From Clostridia bacterium (GTDB lineage Bacteria > Bacillota > Clostridia > TANB77 > CAG-508): a DNA stretch of 36,976 nucleotides. Under the pieces are notes generated by a model. It had not been told where the DNA came from. It saw only the letters and a list, made by a program, of their open reading frames with translations, and did not search any database. Positions 10,001 through 22,436 of the stretch are shown here, piece by piece; position 1 is the stretch's first letter; every line of letters starts with the position of its first letter. A program made the position numbers and the translations under genes. Location: positions 1 to 36,976 of the forward strand of contig JAAWGB010000014.1 of the NCBI GenBank assembly GCA_022795075.1, in the 5' to 3' direction.

Positions 10001-10758
10001 GTGAATATGATGTTGCTAAAGCATTTGAAGATGCTGGTGCAATAGCCAATATAGTAGTATTTAAAAACTTAAAACCAAGCAATATTCAAGAATCGATAGA
10101 ATTATTTGCTAAAGAAATTGAACAATCACAAATTATCATGTTACCAGGTGGATTTAGCAGTGGAGATGAACCAGATGGTTCTGGAAAATTTATAGGAGCA
10201 GTTTTTAGAAATCCAAAGCTAAAAGACTTAATTCATAAACATTTATATGAGCAAGATGGATTGATGCTAGGAATTTGTAATGGTTTCCAAGCTTTAGTAA
10301 AATTAGGTTTATTACCTTATGGGGAAATTCGAGAATTAGATGAAACATCACCAACTTTAACCTTTAATAAAATTGGAAGACATATGTCAAGAATGGTACA
10401 AACGAAAGTCGTATCTAAGTTATCACCATGGTTTAGTGAAGTAGAATTAGGAGAAGTATTTACCATTCCAATTTCTCATGGGGAAGGAAGATTTATGGTA
10501 TCAGAAGAACTAGAAAAACAATTAATAGAAAATGGTCAAATTGCTACACAATATGTAGACTTACAAGGAAGTAGTACCTATGATATTGCTTATAATCCAA
10601 ATGGTTCAGTAGATGGTATTGAAGGAATTACCAGTCTAGATGGTAGAATTTTGGGTAAAATGGGTCATTCTGAAAGATGTTATCGTGATATTTTAAAGAA
10701 TATGCCAGGTAGAAAAGATCAAAAATTGTTTGAATCAGGCGTAAATTATTATAGATAG
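7033..10758 (+). CDS. purL: phosphoribosylformylglycinamidine synthase, single-chain with C-terminal glutaminase domain (1241 aa)
   Basis: DTYWSDHCRHTTF, FKNETHNHPTEIEPFGGAATC, C-terminal GATase PGGFSSGDEPDGS...GICNGFQAL. Confidence 0.97.
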   Translation: MEVKRIYVKKKEGFNGEAKELLADIQENLKIKSLENIIVLNRYDVEKMTEETFKQAKNTVFSEPQVDECYEEEYPFEEQDYVFGVEFLPGQFDQRANALEECLQILAQGDRPIAKSAKIYILQGKLEEKEYEKIKKYMINQVDSRECSLEKTQNLTQTMEEPKDVAVVEGFIEMTKEDSEKFYQKYGFAMDFADLQFCQKYFKEVEKRNPTMTEMKMIDTYWSDHCRHTTFLTKLEVLDIKWDFLQKVYEDYLKAREVVYENRKAKDICLMDIATIAAKELKKAGYMKELDESEEINACSIKADILVDGKPEEYLIMFKNETHNHPTEIEPFGGAATCLGGAIRDPLSGRVYVYQAMRVTGCGDPRKLVEETLPNKLPQRKLTNEAARGYSSYGNQIGLATGQVAEIYHDGYVAKRMEIGALVGAAPKENVVRKRPIPGDIVILLGGKTGRDGCGGATGSSKAHTSESLTTCGAEVQKGNAPEERKVQRLFRNAEVTKIIKRCNDFGAGGVSVAIGELADGLVINLDKVPKKYEGLDGTELAISESQERMAVVVGKEDANKLIAFAEKENLEATIVAEVVEEPRVKMYWRGNLIVDIAREFLDTNGDVKNATVQVVKPKEEESYFKPKKVDDIKAKWEQTITNLNCCSQKGLVERFDSSIGSNTVMMPFGGKYQLTPALGMVARIPTLKGYTESGTIMTYGYNPYLASWSPFHGAVYAILESVSKYVAIGGDYKKAYLTLQEYFEKLRNDAARWGKPFVAILGAYLVQKELKIAAIGGKDSMSGSYNELDVPPTLVSFCIGETNTTKVVSNEFKKANSKVVFLSTKMGQEDILDFEDLKENYELIHSFIQEGKVLSISTVTHGGIADVITKSTMGNKIGFQFVKDIPDLFYPYYGSFVIELKEGVELEKAQLLGNTIVEEKIIVNDKVEFTIDSLIEMWEKPLEKVFPTKVKTENKKANNIISDKTCSITRKMPITKPRVFVPVFPGTNCEYDVAKAFEDAGAIANIVVFKNLKPSNIQESIELFAKEIEQSQIIMLPGGFSSGDEPDGSGKFIGAVFRNPKLKDLIHKHLYEQDGLMLGICNGFQALVKLGLLPYGEIRELDETSPTLTFNKIGRHMSRMVQTKVVSKLSPWFSEVELGEVFTIPISHGEGRFMVSEELEKQLIENGQIATQYVDLQGSSTYDIAYNPNGSVDGIEGITSLDGRILGKMGHSERCYRDILKNMPGRKDQKLFESGVNYYR

Positions 10759-10851
10759 AAAACAAAAGCGATAGTTTCGAAAGTTTCATTGAATTTAGTA
10801 GAAATTCTAAATTAATTTTAAAATTATCTTTTAAAGTAAAGGAGAAGAAAA

Positions 10852-12286
10852 ATGGAAAACAATATTTATGTAACGCCACTTTCTGGCAGATATGCTAGTA
10901 AAGAGATGAATCAGCTATGGTCAAGTGACAGTAAATATTCAACATGGAGAAAGTTGTGGGTGGCACTTGCTAAGACAGAAAAAGAATTAGGAATTGACAT
11001 TACGGAACAACAAATTGAAGAAATGATAGAAAATGTAAATAATATAGATTATGATGTTGTCAGTAAAAGAGAAAAAGAATGTAGGCACGATGTGATGGCA
11101 CATGTATATGAATTTGGATTAAAATGTCCTCATGCCAAACCAATTATACATTTAGGAGCAACCTCATGCTATGTAACAGATAATACAGATGTTATTTTAA
11201 TGTCACAAGCTTTGCAAATTATTAAACAAAAATTAATAGTAGTTATTAATCATTTAAAAGAATTTGCATTAAAACATAAAGCAGTAACCTGTTTAGGATA
11301 TACCCATTTCCAACCAGCACAATTAACAACAGTGGGAAAAAGAGCGACTTTATGGTTGCAAGATTTACTAGAAGATTTGGAAGAATTAGAATTTGTACAA
11401 AGTCATATGAAATTATTAGGCTGTAAAGGAACAACAGGAACACAAGAAAGTTTTATGAAATTATTAAAAGATGAAGAAAAAGTAAGACAAATTGACGAAA
11501 AAATAGCCCAAAAAATGGGATTTGACAAAGTATATTCTGTATCTCGGACAAACTTATACTAGAAAATTAGATAGTAGAGTATTAAATGTATTATCACAAA
11601 TTGCCCAAAGTTGTTCAAAATTTGCCAATGATATGAGATTACTACAACATGAAAAAGAACTAGAAGAACCATTTGAAAAAGGGCAAATAGGTTCATCTGC
11701 CATGGCTTATAAAAGAAATCCAATGAGAAGTGAAAGAATCAATTCCTTAGCAAGACATGTTATGACATTAACCATAGACCCAACTATTACAGCTGCTACC
11801 CAATGGTTGGAAAGAACATTAGATGATTCAGCTAATAAAAGAATTTGTGTGCCAGAAAGTTTCTTAGCAGTTGATGCTATATTAATCTTATATGCCAATA
11901 TTTCAAAAAATATTGTAGTTTATGAAAATGTAATTAAAACCAATATGATGCAAGAATTGCCATTTATGGCAACAGAAGAGATTTTAATGAATGCTGTACT
12001 AAAAGGTGGAGACAGACAAGAATTACATGAAAAAATTAGAATTTATTCTATGGAAGCGGGAAAACAAGTAAAAAACTTTGGAAAACCAAATGATTTAGTA
12101 GAAAGAATTGCTGAAGATGAAACTTTTGGACTAACCAAAGAAGAAATTATGCAAGCCTTAAATCCAGATAATCTATGTGGAAGAGCACCAAAACAGGTAG
12201 AAGATTTTATAGAAGAAAGAGTAAATCCAGTTTTAGAGAAATATCATGATTTAATTAGTGACAAAGAAATGGAAGTAAATGTTTAG
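10852..12286 (+). CDS. purB: adenylosuccinate lyase, split at in-frame CGG (11545-11547); +1 shift restores full length
   Basis: ORF 10852-11562 and ORF 11522-12286 are N- and C-terminal parts of one PurB. Skipping C11545 gives VYSVSGQTYTRKLDSRVLNVL...GQIGSSAMAYKRNPMRSERINSLARH. Confidence 0.93.
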
Positions 12287-12347
12287 CCTAAGAAGAATTA
12301 TATAAAAGATATTCAATAGAGGTGTAACTAAGAAAGGAAAAGAGAAA

Positions 12348-13646
12348 ATGAAAAAATGTTTATTGTTAGGAAATGGTGGGCGTGAAGCGGTATTAGCTGA
12401 ACAAATTAGTCAAGGATTTGAATTATATGCTATTTTACCATATGCTAATCCATCTGTTATCAAACAAGTAGAAAAATCAAATGGAAAATATTTGATAGGA
12501 GACCCATTTGATAAAGAATTGGTGAGTGAATTTGTAAAACAACAAAATATTGAAGCTTGTGTGATTAGTCAAGATAATTTATTACAAGAAGGATTAATTG
12601 ACTTAGCAAGAAGTCTTGGGCTGAAGACTTTTGGTCCAACTTCTAAAGGTGCAAAAGTAGAATGGAGTAAAACATATGCTTTAGATATTGTTCAAAAATT
12701 GGCACCAGAAATGATTATAAAAAATGAAAGTATAACTACTTTAGAAGAATTAAAGGCAGTTATGGAAAATTATGAAGATGATAGTTTTGTTGTTAAACCA
12801 GAAGGCTTAACAGGTGGAAAAGGAGTGAAAGTAGGGGGGATTCATTTTAAAGGAAAACAAGAAGGTTATGAATATGCTAAATCTTGCGTAGAATCAGACG
12901 GAAAGGTCATTGTACAAGATAAAGTTGAAGGAAGAGAATTTACAGTTATGGCATTGACAGATGGAAAAAATATTGTGGTAACACCAACTACTTTTGATTA
13001 TCCTTATCGTTTTGATGAAGATAAAGGACCCGGAACTGGTGGTATGGGATGTTTAAGTTTTGAAAATGGTTTACTGCCATTTTTGGAACAAAAAGATGTA
13101 GATGAATGTGCTAAATTAATTGAAAAAACCATTCAGTATGTTAATCAAGATAGTTTAGAATTTACAGGTGTGATTTATGGAGGATTTTTCAAATGTAAAC
13201 AAGGTATTAAATTTATTGAATTTAATGCAAGATTTGGTGATCCAGAAGCAATTAATGTATTAAATTCATTGGAAACACCGTTTTGTGAAGTAATGGAAAA
13301 TATATGGAATCAAAAACTATCTACCCAGAATTGCAAATTTAAAAAGAACTATACTTTTACAGTTTATGTGGTAAGTCCAGATTATGCCATTAAAAAAAGT
13401 GAGCCTTGTGAATTTACTTTGCTGACAAAAGCAATTTTAGATAAGGGAGCAAAGATTTATTTTGCAAGTAGTAAACAAGTTGAAGAAAATCGCTATGTAT
13501 CAGTTGGAACTTCTAGATTATTTGCTGTTCATACAAGTGGAAATACATTAGAAGAGGCAAAACAAAAAGCATATGAGGCTATGAAAAATAATATCGATAG
13601 CCAATTAGACTATCGAAATGATATTGGTGAAATTTATGAACACTAA
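12348..13646 (+). CDS. purD: phosphoribosylamine--glycine ligase
   Basis: LLLGNGGREAVLAE, KPEGLTGGKGVKV, GPGTGGMGCL, EFNARFGDPEA. Confidence 0.96.
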   Translation: MKKCLLLGNGGREAVLAEQISQGFELYAILPYANPSVIKQVEKSNGKYLIGDPFDKELVSEFVKQQNIEACVISQDNLLQEGLIDLARSLGLKTFGPTSKGAKVEWSKTYALDIVQKLAPEMIIKNESITTLEELKAVMENYEDDSFVVKPEGLTGGKGVKVGGIHFKGKQEGYEYAKSCVESDGKVIVQDKVEGREFTVMALTDGKNIVVTPTTFDYPYRFDEDKGPGTGGMGCLSFENGLLPFLEQKDVDECAKLIEKTIQYVNQDSLEFTGVIYGGFFKCKQGIKFIEFNARFGDPEAINVLNSLETPFCEVMENIWNQKLSTQNCKFKKNYTFTVYVVSPDYAIKKSEPCEFTLLTKAILDKGAKIYFASSKQVEENRYVSVGTSRLFAVHTSGNTLEEAKQKAYEAMKNNIDSQLDYRNDIGEIYEH

Positions 13647-13663
13647 GATTACATTCATCATGT

Positions 13664-14236
13664 TTAAATTTTGCCATGTATAAATTGATTTAAAACTTCA
13701 ATTAGCTGAATTTTTTCAGCAGCTTGTACTTTTTCGGATACAATTTTAGCAGTATCACTAGGAAGAACCTCAACTTGTGTTTGGCTAATGATAGAGCCTT
13801 TGTCATATTCATGATTAACAAAATGAACGGTAGCACCTGTAAATTTTTCCTGTGCTTCAACAACTGCTTCATGAACATGCATACCATGCATACCTTTACC
13901 ACCGTATTTGGGTAGTAAGGAAGGATGGGTGTTAATAATTGTATACTTTTCAAGTAATTTTGGACCAATCATTTTTAAATAGCCAGCTAAGACAATTAGG
14001 TCAATGGAATAATTGGAAAGTAATTGCGATAATTCTAAGTCTCTTGGTTCAAATTTTTTGTTTTGAATAATATGGGTTGGTATATGGCAGTCTTCGGCTC
14101 TTTTTAGAGCATAGCTATTTGGGTTATCGGAAATGACTAAATCTATTTTAGCTTCTAGTTTTTGGGTTTTTATACTATCAATGATAGCTTGCAAAGTAGA
14201 ACCATTTCCAGAAGCAAATACAACTAAATGGTACAT
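13664..14236 (-). CDS. purN: phosphoribosylglycinamide formyltransferase
   Basis: MYHLVVFASGNGSTLQAII, LAGYLKMIGPKLL, NTHPSLLPKYGGKGMHG; RBS aggaggt supports ATG at 14236. Confidence 0.96.
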   Translation of the reverse strand: MYHLVVFASGNGSTLQAIIDSIKTQKLEAKIDLVISDNPNSYALKRAEDCHIPTHIIQNKKFEPRDLELSQLLSNYSIDLIVLAGYLKMIGPKLLEKYTIINTHPSLLPKYGGKGMHGMHVHEAVVEAQEKFTGATVHFVNHEYDKGSIISQTQVEVLPSDTAKIVSEKVQAAEKIQLIEVLNQFIHGKI

Positions 14237-14344
14237 GTGATTACCTCCTATTTTATATAAAAGTAGTTTAGCATGAATATCAGATAAAGTCAATTTTGTT
14301 TGAATAATAATTTTTTCAAATGGATAAAAGGAAGGAAGAAAGAA

Positions 14345-15766
14345 ATGTTTGATGAAATAAAAGAAGAATGTGGTGTATTTGGAATTTATTCCAAAGAAAC
14401 CAAAGAAGAATTAGTAGGACAAGTTTGTTTAGGACTGTCAGCTTTGCAACATAGAGGAGAAGAAAGTTGTGGAGTAGCTATTAATGAAGATGGAATCATC
14501 CATTTTTATAAAGATGTTGGCTTAGTTTCAGAAGTCTTTACAAAAGAAGTCCAAAGTACCATGCCACAAGGAAAAATGGCAATTGGACATGTGCGTTATT
14601 CAACAACAGGAGTAAGCAAAAAAGAAAATGCCCAACCAATGGTAGTAAGACATAAAAAAGGAAACTTAGCAATTGTTCATAATGGAAATATAACAAATGC
14701 AGTAGAATTAAAAAGAGAACTAGAAGAGCAAGGAGCTATTTTTACAACAACTAGTGACACAGAAATTATTTGTCACATTATAGTAAGAGAAAGACTAAAA
14801 ACACCATCAATTGAAGATGCAGTAAAAAATACAATGAAGATTTTAAAAGGAGCTTACTCACTTTTAGTCATATCACCTCAAAAAATGATAGCTGTTAGAG
14901 ATCCTCAAGGGTTTAAACCTCTTTGCATGGGGCATTTTGGAGAAGATATTATATTTGCTTCAGAAAGTTGTGCATTAGATATTATGGGAGCCACATTTGA
15001 GCGTGATATTGAACCAGGAGAAGTAGTAGTGGTGACAAATAATGAAGTAGTAAGTGAGAAATTTTTGCCAAATGAGAATAAGGGAATGTGTGTATTTGAA
15101 TATATCTATTTTGCAAGACCAGACTCTACAATTGATGGAATGAATGTACATATTTTCCGTGAAGAAGCAGGTAGATATTTAGCCAAACAATTGCCAGTAG
15201 ATGCAGATATTGTAGCAGCTGTTCCAGACTCTGGAAATGATGCAGCTTTAGGATATTCAAAACAATCTAAAATTCCATATGATATAGTATTTGTAAAAAG
15301 CAAATATGTGGGAAGAACTTTTATTCAAAATACGCAAAATAAAAGAAAGAAATTAGTAAATTTGAAATTAAATCCTTTGCACCATACTGTAAAAGGTAAA
15401 AAAATTGTTTTAGTAGATGATTCGATTGTAAGGGGAACTACTATTACTAGAATTATTAAATCATTAAAAGAAGCAGGAGCCAAAGAAGTTCACATCAGAG
15501 TAGCTTCTCCACCATTTGTAGATGTTTGTTATTTTGGAACAGATGTGGATAAAAAGGAAAATTTAATTGCTCATAATAAAACAGTGGAACAAATTAGACA
15601 AGAAATCGGAGCAGATTCTTTAGAATATCTAAGCTTGGATAGTTTAAGAGAAATTACGAAACGTTGTAATATTAAAGGATTTTGTGATGGTTGTTTTACT
15701 GGTAAGTATCCAATTGAAGTTCCTAAAAATATTGATAAAGATAAATTTGAAAAAATACAACTATAG
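14345..15766 (+). CDS. purF: amidophosphoribosyltransferase
   Basis: ECGVFGIY N-terminal Cys nucleophile, LSALQHRGEESCGVA, PRPP motif VLVDDSIVRGTT. Confidence 0.97.
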   Translation: MFDEIKEECGVFGIYSKETKEELVGQVCLGLSALQHRGEESCGVAINEDGIIHFYKDVGLVSEVFTKEVQSTMPQGKMAIGHVRYSTTGVSKKENAQPMVVRHKKGNLAIVHNGNITNAVELKRELEEQGAIFTTTSDTEIICHIIVRERLKTPSIEDAVKNTMKILKGAYSLLVISPQKMIAVRDPQGFKPLCMGHFGEDIIFASESCALDIMGATFERDIEPGEVVVVTNNEVVSEKFLPNENKGMCVFEYIYFARPDSTIDGMNVHIFREEAGRYLAKQLPVDADIVAAVPDSGNDAALGYSKQSKIPYDIVFVKSKYVGRTFIQNTQNKRKKLVNLKLNPLHHTVKGKKIVLVDDSIVRGTTITRIIKSLKEAGAKEVHIRVASPPFVDVCYFGTDVDKKENLIAHNKTVEQIRQEIGADSLEYLSLDSLREITKRCNIKGFCDGCFTGKYPIEVPKNIDKDKFEKIQL

Positions 15767-15824
15767 CCATAAATATCTAGAAATTTAGCAATTTTTATAA
15801 AAATAAATAATGAAATACTCAATA

Positions 15825-16017
15825 AAACGGCAAAAAAGTAATTACAATTAGAAAGATTATAATGGAAAGTATTTCGTAATTAGAAAATGTTAGGAAGTAT
15901 TTTAGGAGAATCTCAAAGTGTCGTCTTTGAGAGGTGCCTGAAATACTTCCTTACATTTTCTATTCGGAATAGCTTGACAGAATAATCTTTCTAATTGTAA
16001 TTACTTTTTTGCCGTTT
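15825..16017. repeat. triple-nested inverted-repeat (fold-back) element between convergent purF and purC
   Basis: Outer arms 15825-15859 / 15983-16017 (35/35 match); middle arms 15882-15902 / 15941-15961 (20/21); tip hairpin tctcaaag(15911)/ctttgaga(15925). Confidence 0.85.
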
Positions 16018-16025
16018 ATTATAAT

Positions 16026-16877
16026 TTATTTAAAATCTTTATCAGTTAATAATTTGTAGGCTTCTTTGTATTTATTAACAGTTGTTTCAATTACTTCATT
16101 TGGAATGGGAGTGCCAGTTTCTGGATTATAGCCAGTAGATTTTATCCAATCACGAAGATATTGTTTATCAAAGCTTTTTTGACTTTTTCCTATTTCATAA
16201 TCACAAGCAGACCAAAATCTACTAGAATCTGGTGTTAATACTTCATCTGCTATTACTAATGTACCATTTTCGTCAAGACCAAATTCAAATTTAGTATCAG
16301 CAATAATAACGCCTTTCGTTAAAGCATATTGGGCACATTTAGAATAAATTTCAATTGTTTTGCTACGTAGTTGTTTGGCTAAGTCTTTTCCAATTAATTG
16401 ACAAACTTCTTCAAAGGATATATTTTCGTCATGTCCTTCGGCTGCTTTGGTAGTTGGTGTAAAAATTGGTTCAGGTAATTTTTCAGATTCTTGTAATCCT
16501 TGTGGTAGGGTTATACCGCAAATGGTACCATTTTCTTGATAACTTTTCCAACCAGACCCTGTTATATATCCTCTAACAATACATTCTACTGGTATCATTT
16601 TTAGTTTTTTAACTAACATACTTCTGCCTTCAAATTCTTTGGTTTGGAATTCTTTTGGAAAGTCGTTTATATCAGTTGAAATAACATGATTTGGAATAAT
16701 ATCTTTTATATGATGAAACCAAAACGCAGAGATTTGATTTAAGATTTTTCCTTTGTTTGGAACCAAACTTGGTAAAATATAGTCAAAAGCAGAGATTCTA
16801 TCAGATACAACTAATAAAAGTTTATCATCATCTACTTCATAAATTTCACGAACTTTACCACTACTAATTTTTTTCAT
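16026..16877 (-). CDS. purC: phosphoribosylaminoimidazole-succinocarboxamide synthase
   Basis: SSGKVREIYEVDDDKLLLVVSDRISAFD, ARGYITGSGWKSYQ-like, DTKFEFG, DEVLTPDSSRFW. Confidence 0.96.
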   Translation of the reverse strand: MKKISSGKVREIYEVDDDKLLLVVSDRISAFDYILPSLVPNKGKILNQISAFWFHHIKDIIPNHVISTDINDFPKEFQTKEFEGRSMLVKKLKMIPVECIVRGYITGSGWKSYQENGTICGITLPQGLQESEKLPEPIFTPTTKAAEGHDENISFEEVCQLIGKDLAKQLRSKTIEIYSKCAQYALTKGVIIADTKFEFGLDENGTLVIADEVLTPDSSRFWSACDYEIGKSQKSFDKQYLRDWIKSTGYNPETGTPIPNEVIETTVNKYKEAYKLLTDKDFK

Positions 16878-16908
16878 TTTCATACCACCTTTTTTAATTA
16901 ATTTAAAA

Positions 16909-17433
16909 TTACTGATTGGATAAATAGGATTCATAACCTATTTGTTGCAATTTTTCGTCTTTTTGAGAAACTACATCTTTTAAAGAATTTTTAAAATCTG
17001 CTAGTTTGTTTGTTAGTTCTTCATTTCCTACTGCTAAAATAGAAGTTGCTAAGATAGCAGCATTTTTGGCTCCATTAATGGCAACTGTTGCAACAGGAAT
17101 GCCAGAAGGCATTTGAACAATTGAATATAAAGAGTCCACTCCTCCTAAAGTTTTGGTATGGATAGGAACACCAATAACTGGTACAGTTGGAAGCATAGCA
17201 GCAAATACACCTGGTAAGTGCGCTGCTCCTCCTGCTCCAGCAATGATTACTTTTACACCATTTTCTTTTAAGATTTTGGCATATTCGGTAGCCTTTTCAG
17301 GGGTTCGATGGACAGATAATATTTTGATTTCATAAGAAATTTGCATTTGTTCTAAAAATTTAGCACAATCTTTCATAATTGGTAAGTCAGAGTCACTGCC
17401 CATAATGATTGAAACATCAATGTTTTGGTTCAT
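16909..17433 (-). CDS. purE: N5-carboxyaminoimidazole ribonucleotide mutase
   Basis: VSIIMGSDSDLPIMKDC, SVHRTPEKATEYA, IAGAGGAAHLPGV. Confidence 0.96.
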   Translation of the reverse strand: MNQNIDVSIIMGSDSDLPIMKDCAKFLEQMQISYEIKILSVHRTPEKATEYAKILKENGVKVIIAGAGGAAHLPGVFAAMLPTVPVIGVPIHTKTLGGVDSLYSIVQMPSGIPVATVAINGAKNAAILATSILAVGNEELTNKLADFKNSLKDVVSQKDEKLQQIGYESYLSNQ

Positions 17434-17571
17434 ATATTTCATCTCCTTTTTATAATAAATAAATTTTTGTAAATTCATAAAATAATTTGTCTGAATATAT
17501 TGGTATTATATTATACAAAGAAAAAAGAATCAATGTTTTAAAAGATTTTTTTAGGAATTTTGCTAAAAATA

Positions 17572-17600
17572 TTGACTTTTGATAAGAAAGTATATAAAAT
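17572..17600 (+). promoter_or_regulatory. putative promoter of V-ATPase operon
   Basis: TTGACT, 17-nt spacer, TAAAAT. Confidence 0.45.
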
Positions 17601-17692
17601 GATTATGTAAATATTTAGAAATCGTGCAAATTGCCTGTAATTTGCATAGGAGAACGGAAGAAGGAAGTTTTGAATAGAAAGGGGTGTAAAAT

Positions 17693-18007
17693 ATGGGATT
17701 TCGAAGCATCAAAAAAATTGTAGAAACAGAAAAGAAGGCTGAAAATATGAAAATAGAGGCCAAACAAAAAGCCAAAATGATGCTACAAAAAGCAGAAGAA
17801 ACAAAAGAAACCAATCGACTATACTTTAAGAATCAACTAGAAAGGCAAGCAAAAGACTTACAAAAGGAAATGGAAGAGGCAAATGCCAAACAGAAAGTAA
17901 AGATACAAGCACAGACCAATGAGAGGTTACAAAAGTTGCAAACAACTTTACAAGAAAATGTGCCTGAGGCAGTAGAGAAGATATTTAATAAAGTTATCAA
18001 AATTTAG
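17693..18007 (+). CDS. V-type ATPase peripheral stalk (G/H-like) subunit
   Basis: Ala/Lys/Glu-rich coiled coil, first gene of the V-ATPase operon. Confidence 0.7.
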   Translation: MGFRSIKKIVETEKKAENMKIEAKQKAKMMLQKAEETKETNRLYFKNQLERQAKDLQKEMEEANAKQKVKIQAQTNERLQKLQTTLQENVPEAVEKIFNKVIKI

Positions 18008-18081
18008 AAAAAAGATAGCAAAATAGCTAAAAGACTAAAAAAGAATTCCAAATGAGCTTGGGAAAGGGATGATAAAAGAAG

Positions 18082-20474
<2,393 letters not shown>

Positions 20475-20551
20475 AATACTTACTTAGGTGTCGCAAAATA
20501 ATAGATTAAATTAAAAAAAGATACTATTTAAATTAAGAAAGGAGATTTAGT

Positions 20552-21115
20552 GTGGAAGAAGAGATTATCTTAAATAAAATCATGGAAGATGCTCAAAAAG
20601 AGGCAGATTTGATTTTAGCACAAGCAGAAGAAAAGGCAAAAAAAATAGAGAACGAAAATAAAGAAAAAGCAACCAAACAAGCACAAAATGAGTTTGAGTC
20701 CATGAAAGCTAAAATTGAAACCAGTGCTATGGCAGAATTAGAAAAAGCAGAGTTTGAAGCAAGAAGTACAGAATTAATAGAGAAAAAAAGAATTATCGAA
20801 ATCGTAAAAGAAAAAGTAAAACAAAAAATAAAAGACTTAAACGAAGATGAATATGTCAAAATTATTGATGAAAAAATAAAAAGATATAAAGACGAAAAAG
20901 AGGTAGAAATCATATTGCCAAAAAAAGGTTATCAAGCAATAAAAGCGATAGCTACCAATTATGGCATGAAGGTTCTAGAAGAGACAGATGAATGGGAATC
21001 AGGCGTTATCGTAAAATGCGGAAAAATAGAATATAATTACAATTTCGAAGAAAACATGAAAGTTATGGATGAAGAAATAGAAAAAGAAATTGATACTATT
21101 TTATTTAATTTTTAG
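20552..21115 (+). CDS. ntpE: V-type ATP synthase subunit E (GTG start)
   Basis: Coiled-coil N-terminus; position in operon; RBS aaaggaga before GTG. Confidence 0.85.
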   Translation: MEEEIILNKIMEDAQKEADLILAQAEEKAKKIENENKEKATKQAQNEFESMKAKIETSAMAELEKAEFEARSTELIEKKRIIEIVKEKVKQKIKDLNEDEYVKIIDEKIKRYKDEKEVEIILPKKGYQAIKAIATNYGMKVLEETDEWESGVIVKCGKIEYNYNFEENMKVMDEEIEKEIDTILFNF

Positions 21116-21137
21116 TTTAGCCAAATAGGAGGTACCT

Positions 21138-22106
21138 ATGGAAAAAATATATCCTTATGCAGTAGCGAAAATAAAAGTAAAAGAAAATCGTTTATTGACC
21201 AATGCAAATTTAGAACAACTAGCCCAAGAAAATGATATAAAAAGAATAGTATCAGAATTAATCGATAGAGATTATAAATTTGACATGGTTCAAAGATATG
21301 AAGACTATGGAATTGTTTTAAAAAAAGCAGAAGAAGAAGTCTATCATTTAATAAGAGAAATTGTAGAAGAAAACGACATGCTTGAAATTTTTTTAAGTAG
21401 AAATGATTACTACAATGTTAAAATGATATTAAAATCAAGAGTAGAAGGAAAAGAATATCAAGATAAATTATTAAATAGTGGAACTTATCCAACGCAAAAA
21501 ATAGCATCTATCTTGGAAAATAAAGAATATGATAGATTAGACAAAAAAATGAAACAAGCTATACAAGAGGCAATCGAGTTATATGAAAAAACAAAAATGC
21601 CATTTATCATAGATGCTATTTTAGATAAAGCATGTTTTGGTAAAATCAAAACATTAGCCAATCATTTAAACAACGAATTTATTAAAAAATATATTGAAAA
21701 ATTAATTGATATTACCAATATCAAAACATTTTTTAGAATTCGAAAAATTTATTATGATAAATTCTTATTTGAAGCTTCTTATATAGAAGGTGGTAAAATT
21801 ACCTTACATACTTTTATGGAAAATTTTGAAGAAGAAGAACAAAGCTTAAAGTATAAATTTATTGGATTTTCTGATACAATTGGGCAAGCAGTTGAAAATT
21901 ATGAAAGTCTTGATAAATTTTGTGATAATTATATTATGAGTTACATGAAAGATGCTAAACTAAAATCACTTACCATAGAACCGATATTAGCATTTATCTA
22001 CGCAAAACGAACAGAATTTAAAAATATCAGAATTATTTTAACAGGAAAATTAAACAACATAAGTGCTCAAAAGATTAAAGAAAGGCTAAGGGAAAGTTAT
22101 GTATAA
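21138..22106 (+). CDS. ntpC: V-type ATP synthase subunit C
   Basis: YAVAKIKVKENRLL; operon position; size. Confidence 0.88.
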   Translation: MEKIYPYAVAKIKVKENRLLTNANLEQLAQENDIKRIVSELIDRDYKFDMVQRYEDYGIVLKKAEEEVYHLIREIVEENDMLEIFLSRNDYYNVKMILKSRVEGKEYQDKLLNSGTYPTQKIASILENKEYDRLDKKMKQAIQEAIELYEKTKMPFIIDAILDKACFGKIKTLANHLNNEFIKKYIEKLIDITNIKTFFRIRKIYYDKFLFEASYIEGGKITLHTFMENFEEEEQSLKYKFIGFSDTIGQAVENYESLDKFCDNYIMSYMKDAKLKSLTIEPILAFIYAKRTEFKNIRIILTGKLNNISAQKIKERLRESYV

Positions 22107-22425
22107 AATAGCGGTAATAGGAGATAAGGAATCAATATTTGGATTTTCTGCTATAGGAATGGATATCTATCCAGCATATGAAGAAGAGGATGTAAAAAAA
22201 ATTATACCAAAACTAATAGAAGAAAATTATGCCATTATCTATGTAACAGAAAATGTAAGTATGAAAGCAAAAAAATATATGGAAAAATTACAAACTAATA
22301 AAATTCCAGCAATTGTAACCATACCAAGTAACACAGGAAGTCTTCAATATGGAGAAAAAAGAATCAAAGATATGGTGCAAAAGGCAGTGGGAATTGAAAT
22401 TAATTTTAAGGAAAGTAATTCTTAA
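22099..22425 (+). CDS. V-type ATP synthase subunit F
   Basis: MYKIAVIGDKESIFGFSAIGMD; IPSNTGS. Confidence 0.92.
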   Translation: MYKIAVIGDKESIFGFSAIGMDIYPAYEEEDVKKIIPKLIEENYAIIYVTENVSMKAKKYMEKLQTNKIPAIVTIPSNTGSLQYGEKRIKDMVQKAVGIEINFKESNS

Positions 22426-22436
22426 ACAAGAAAGGG

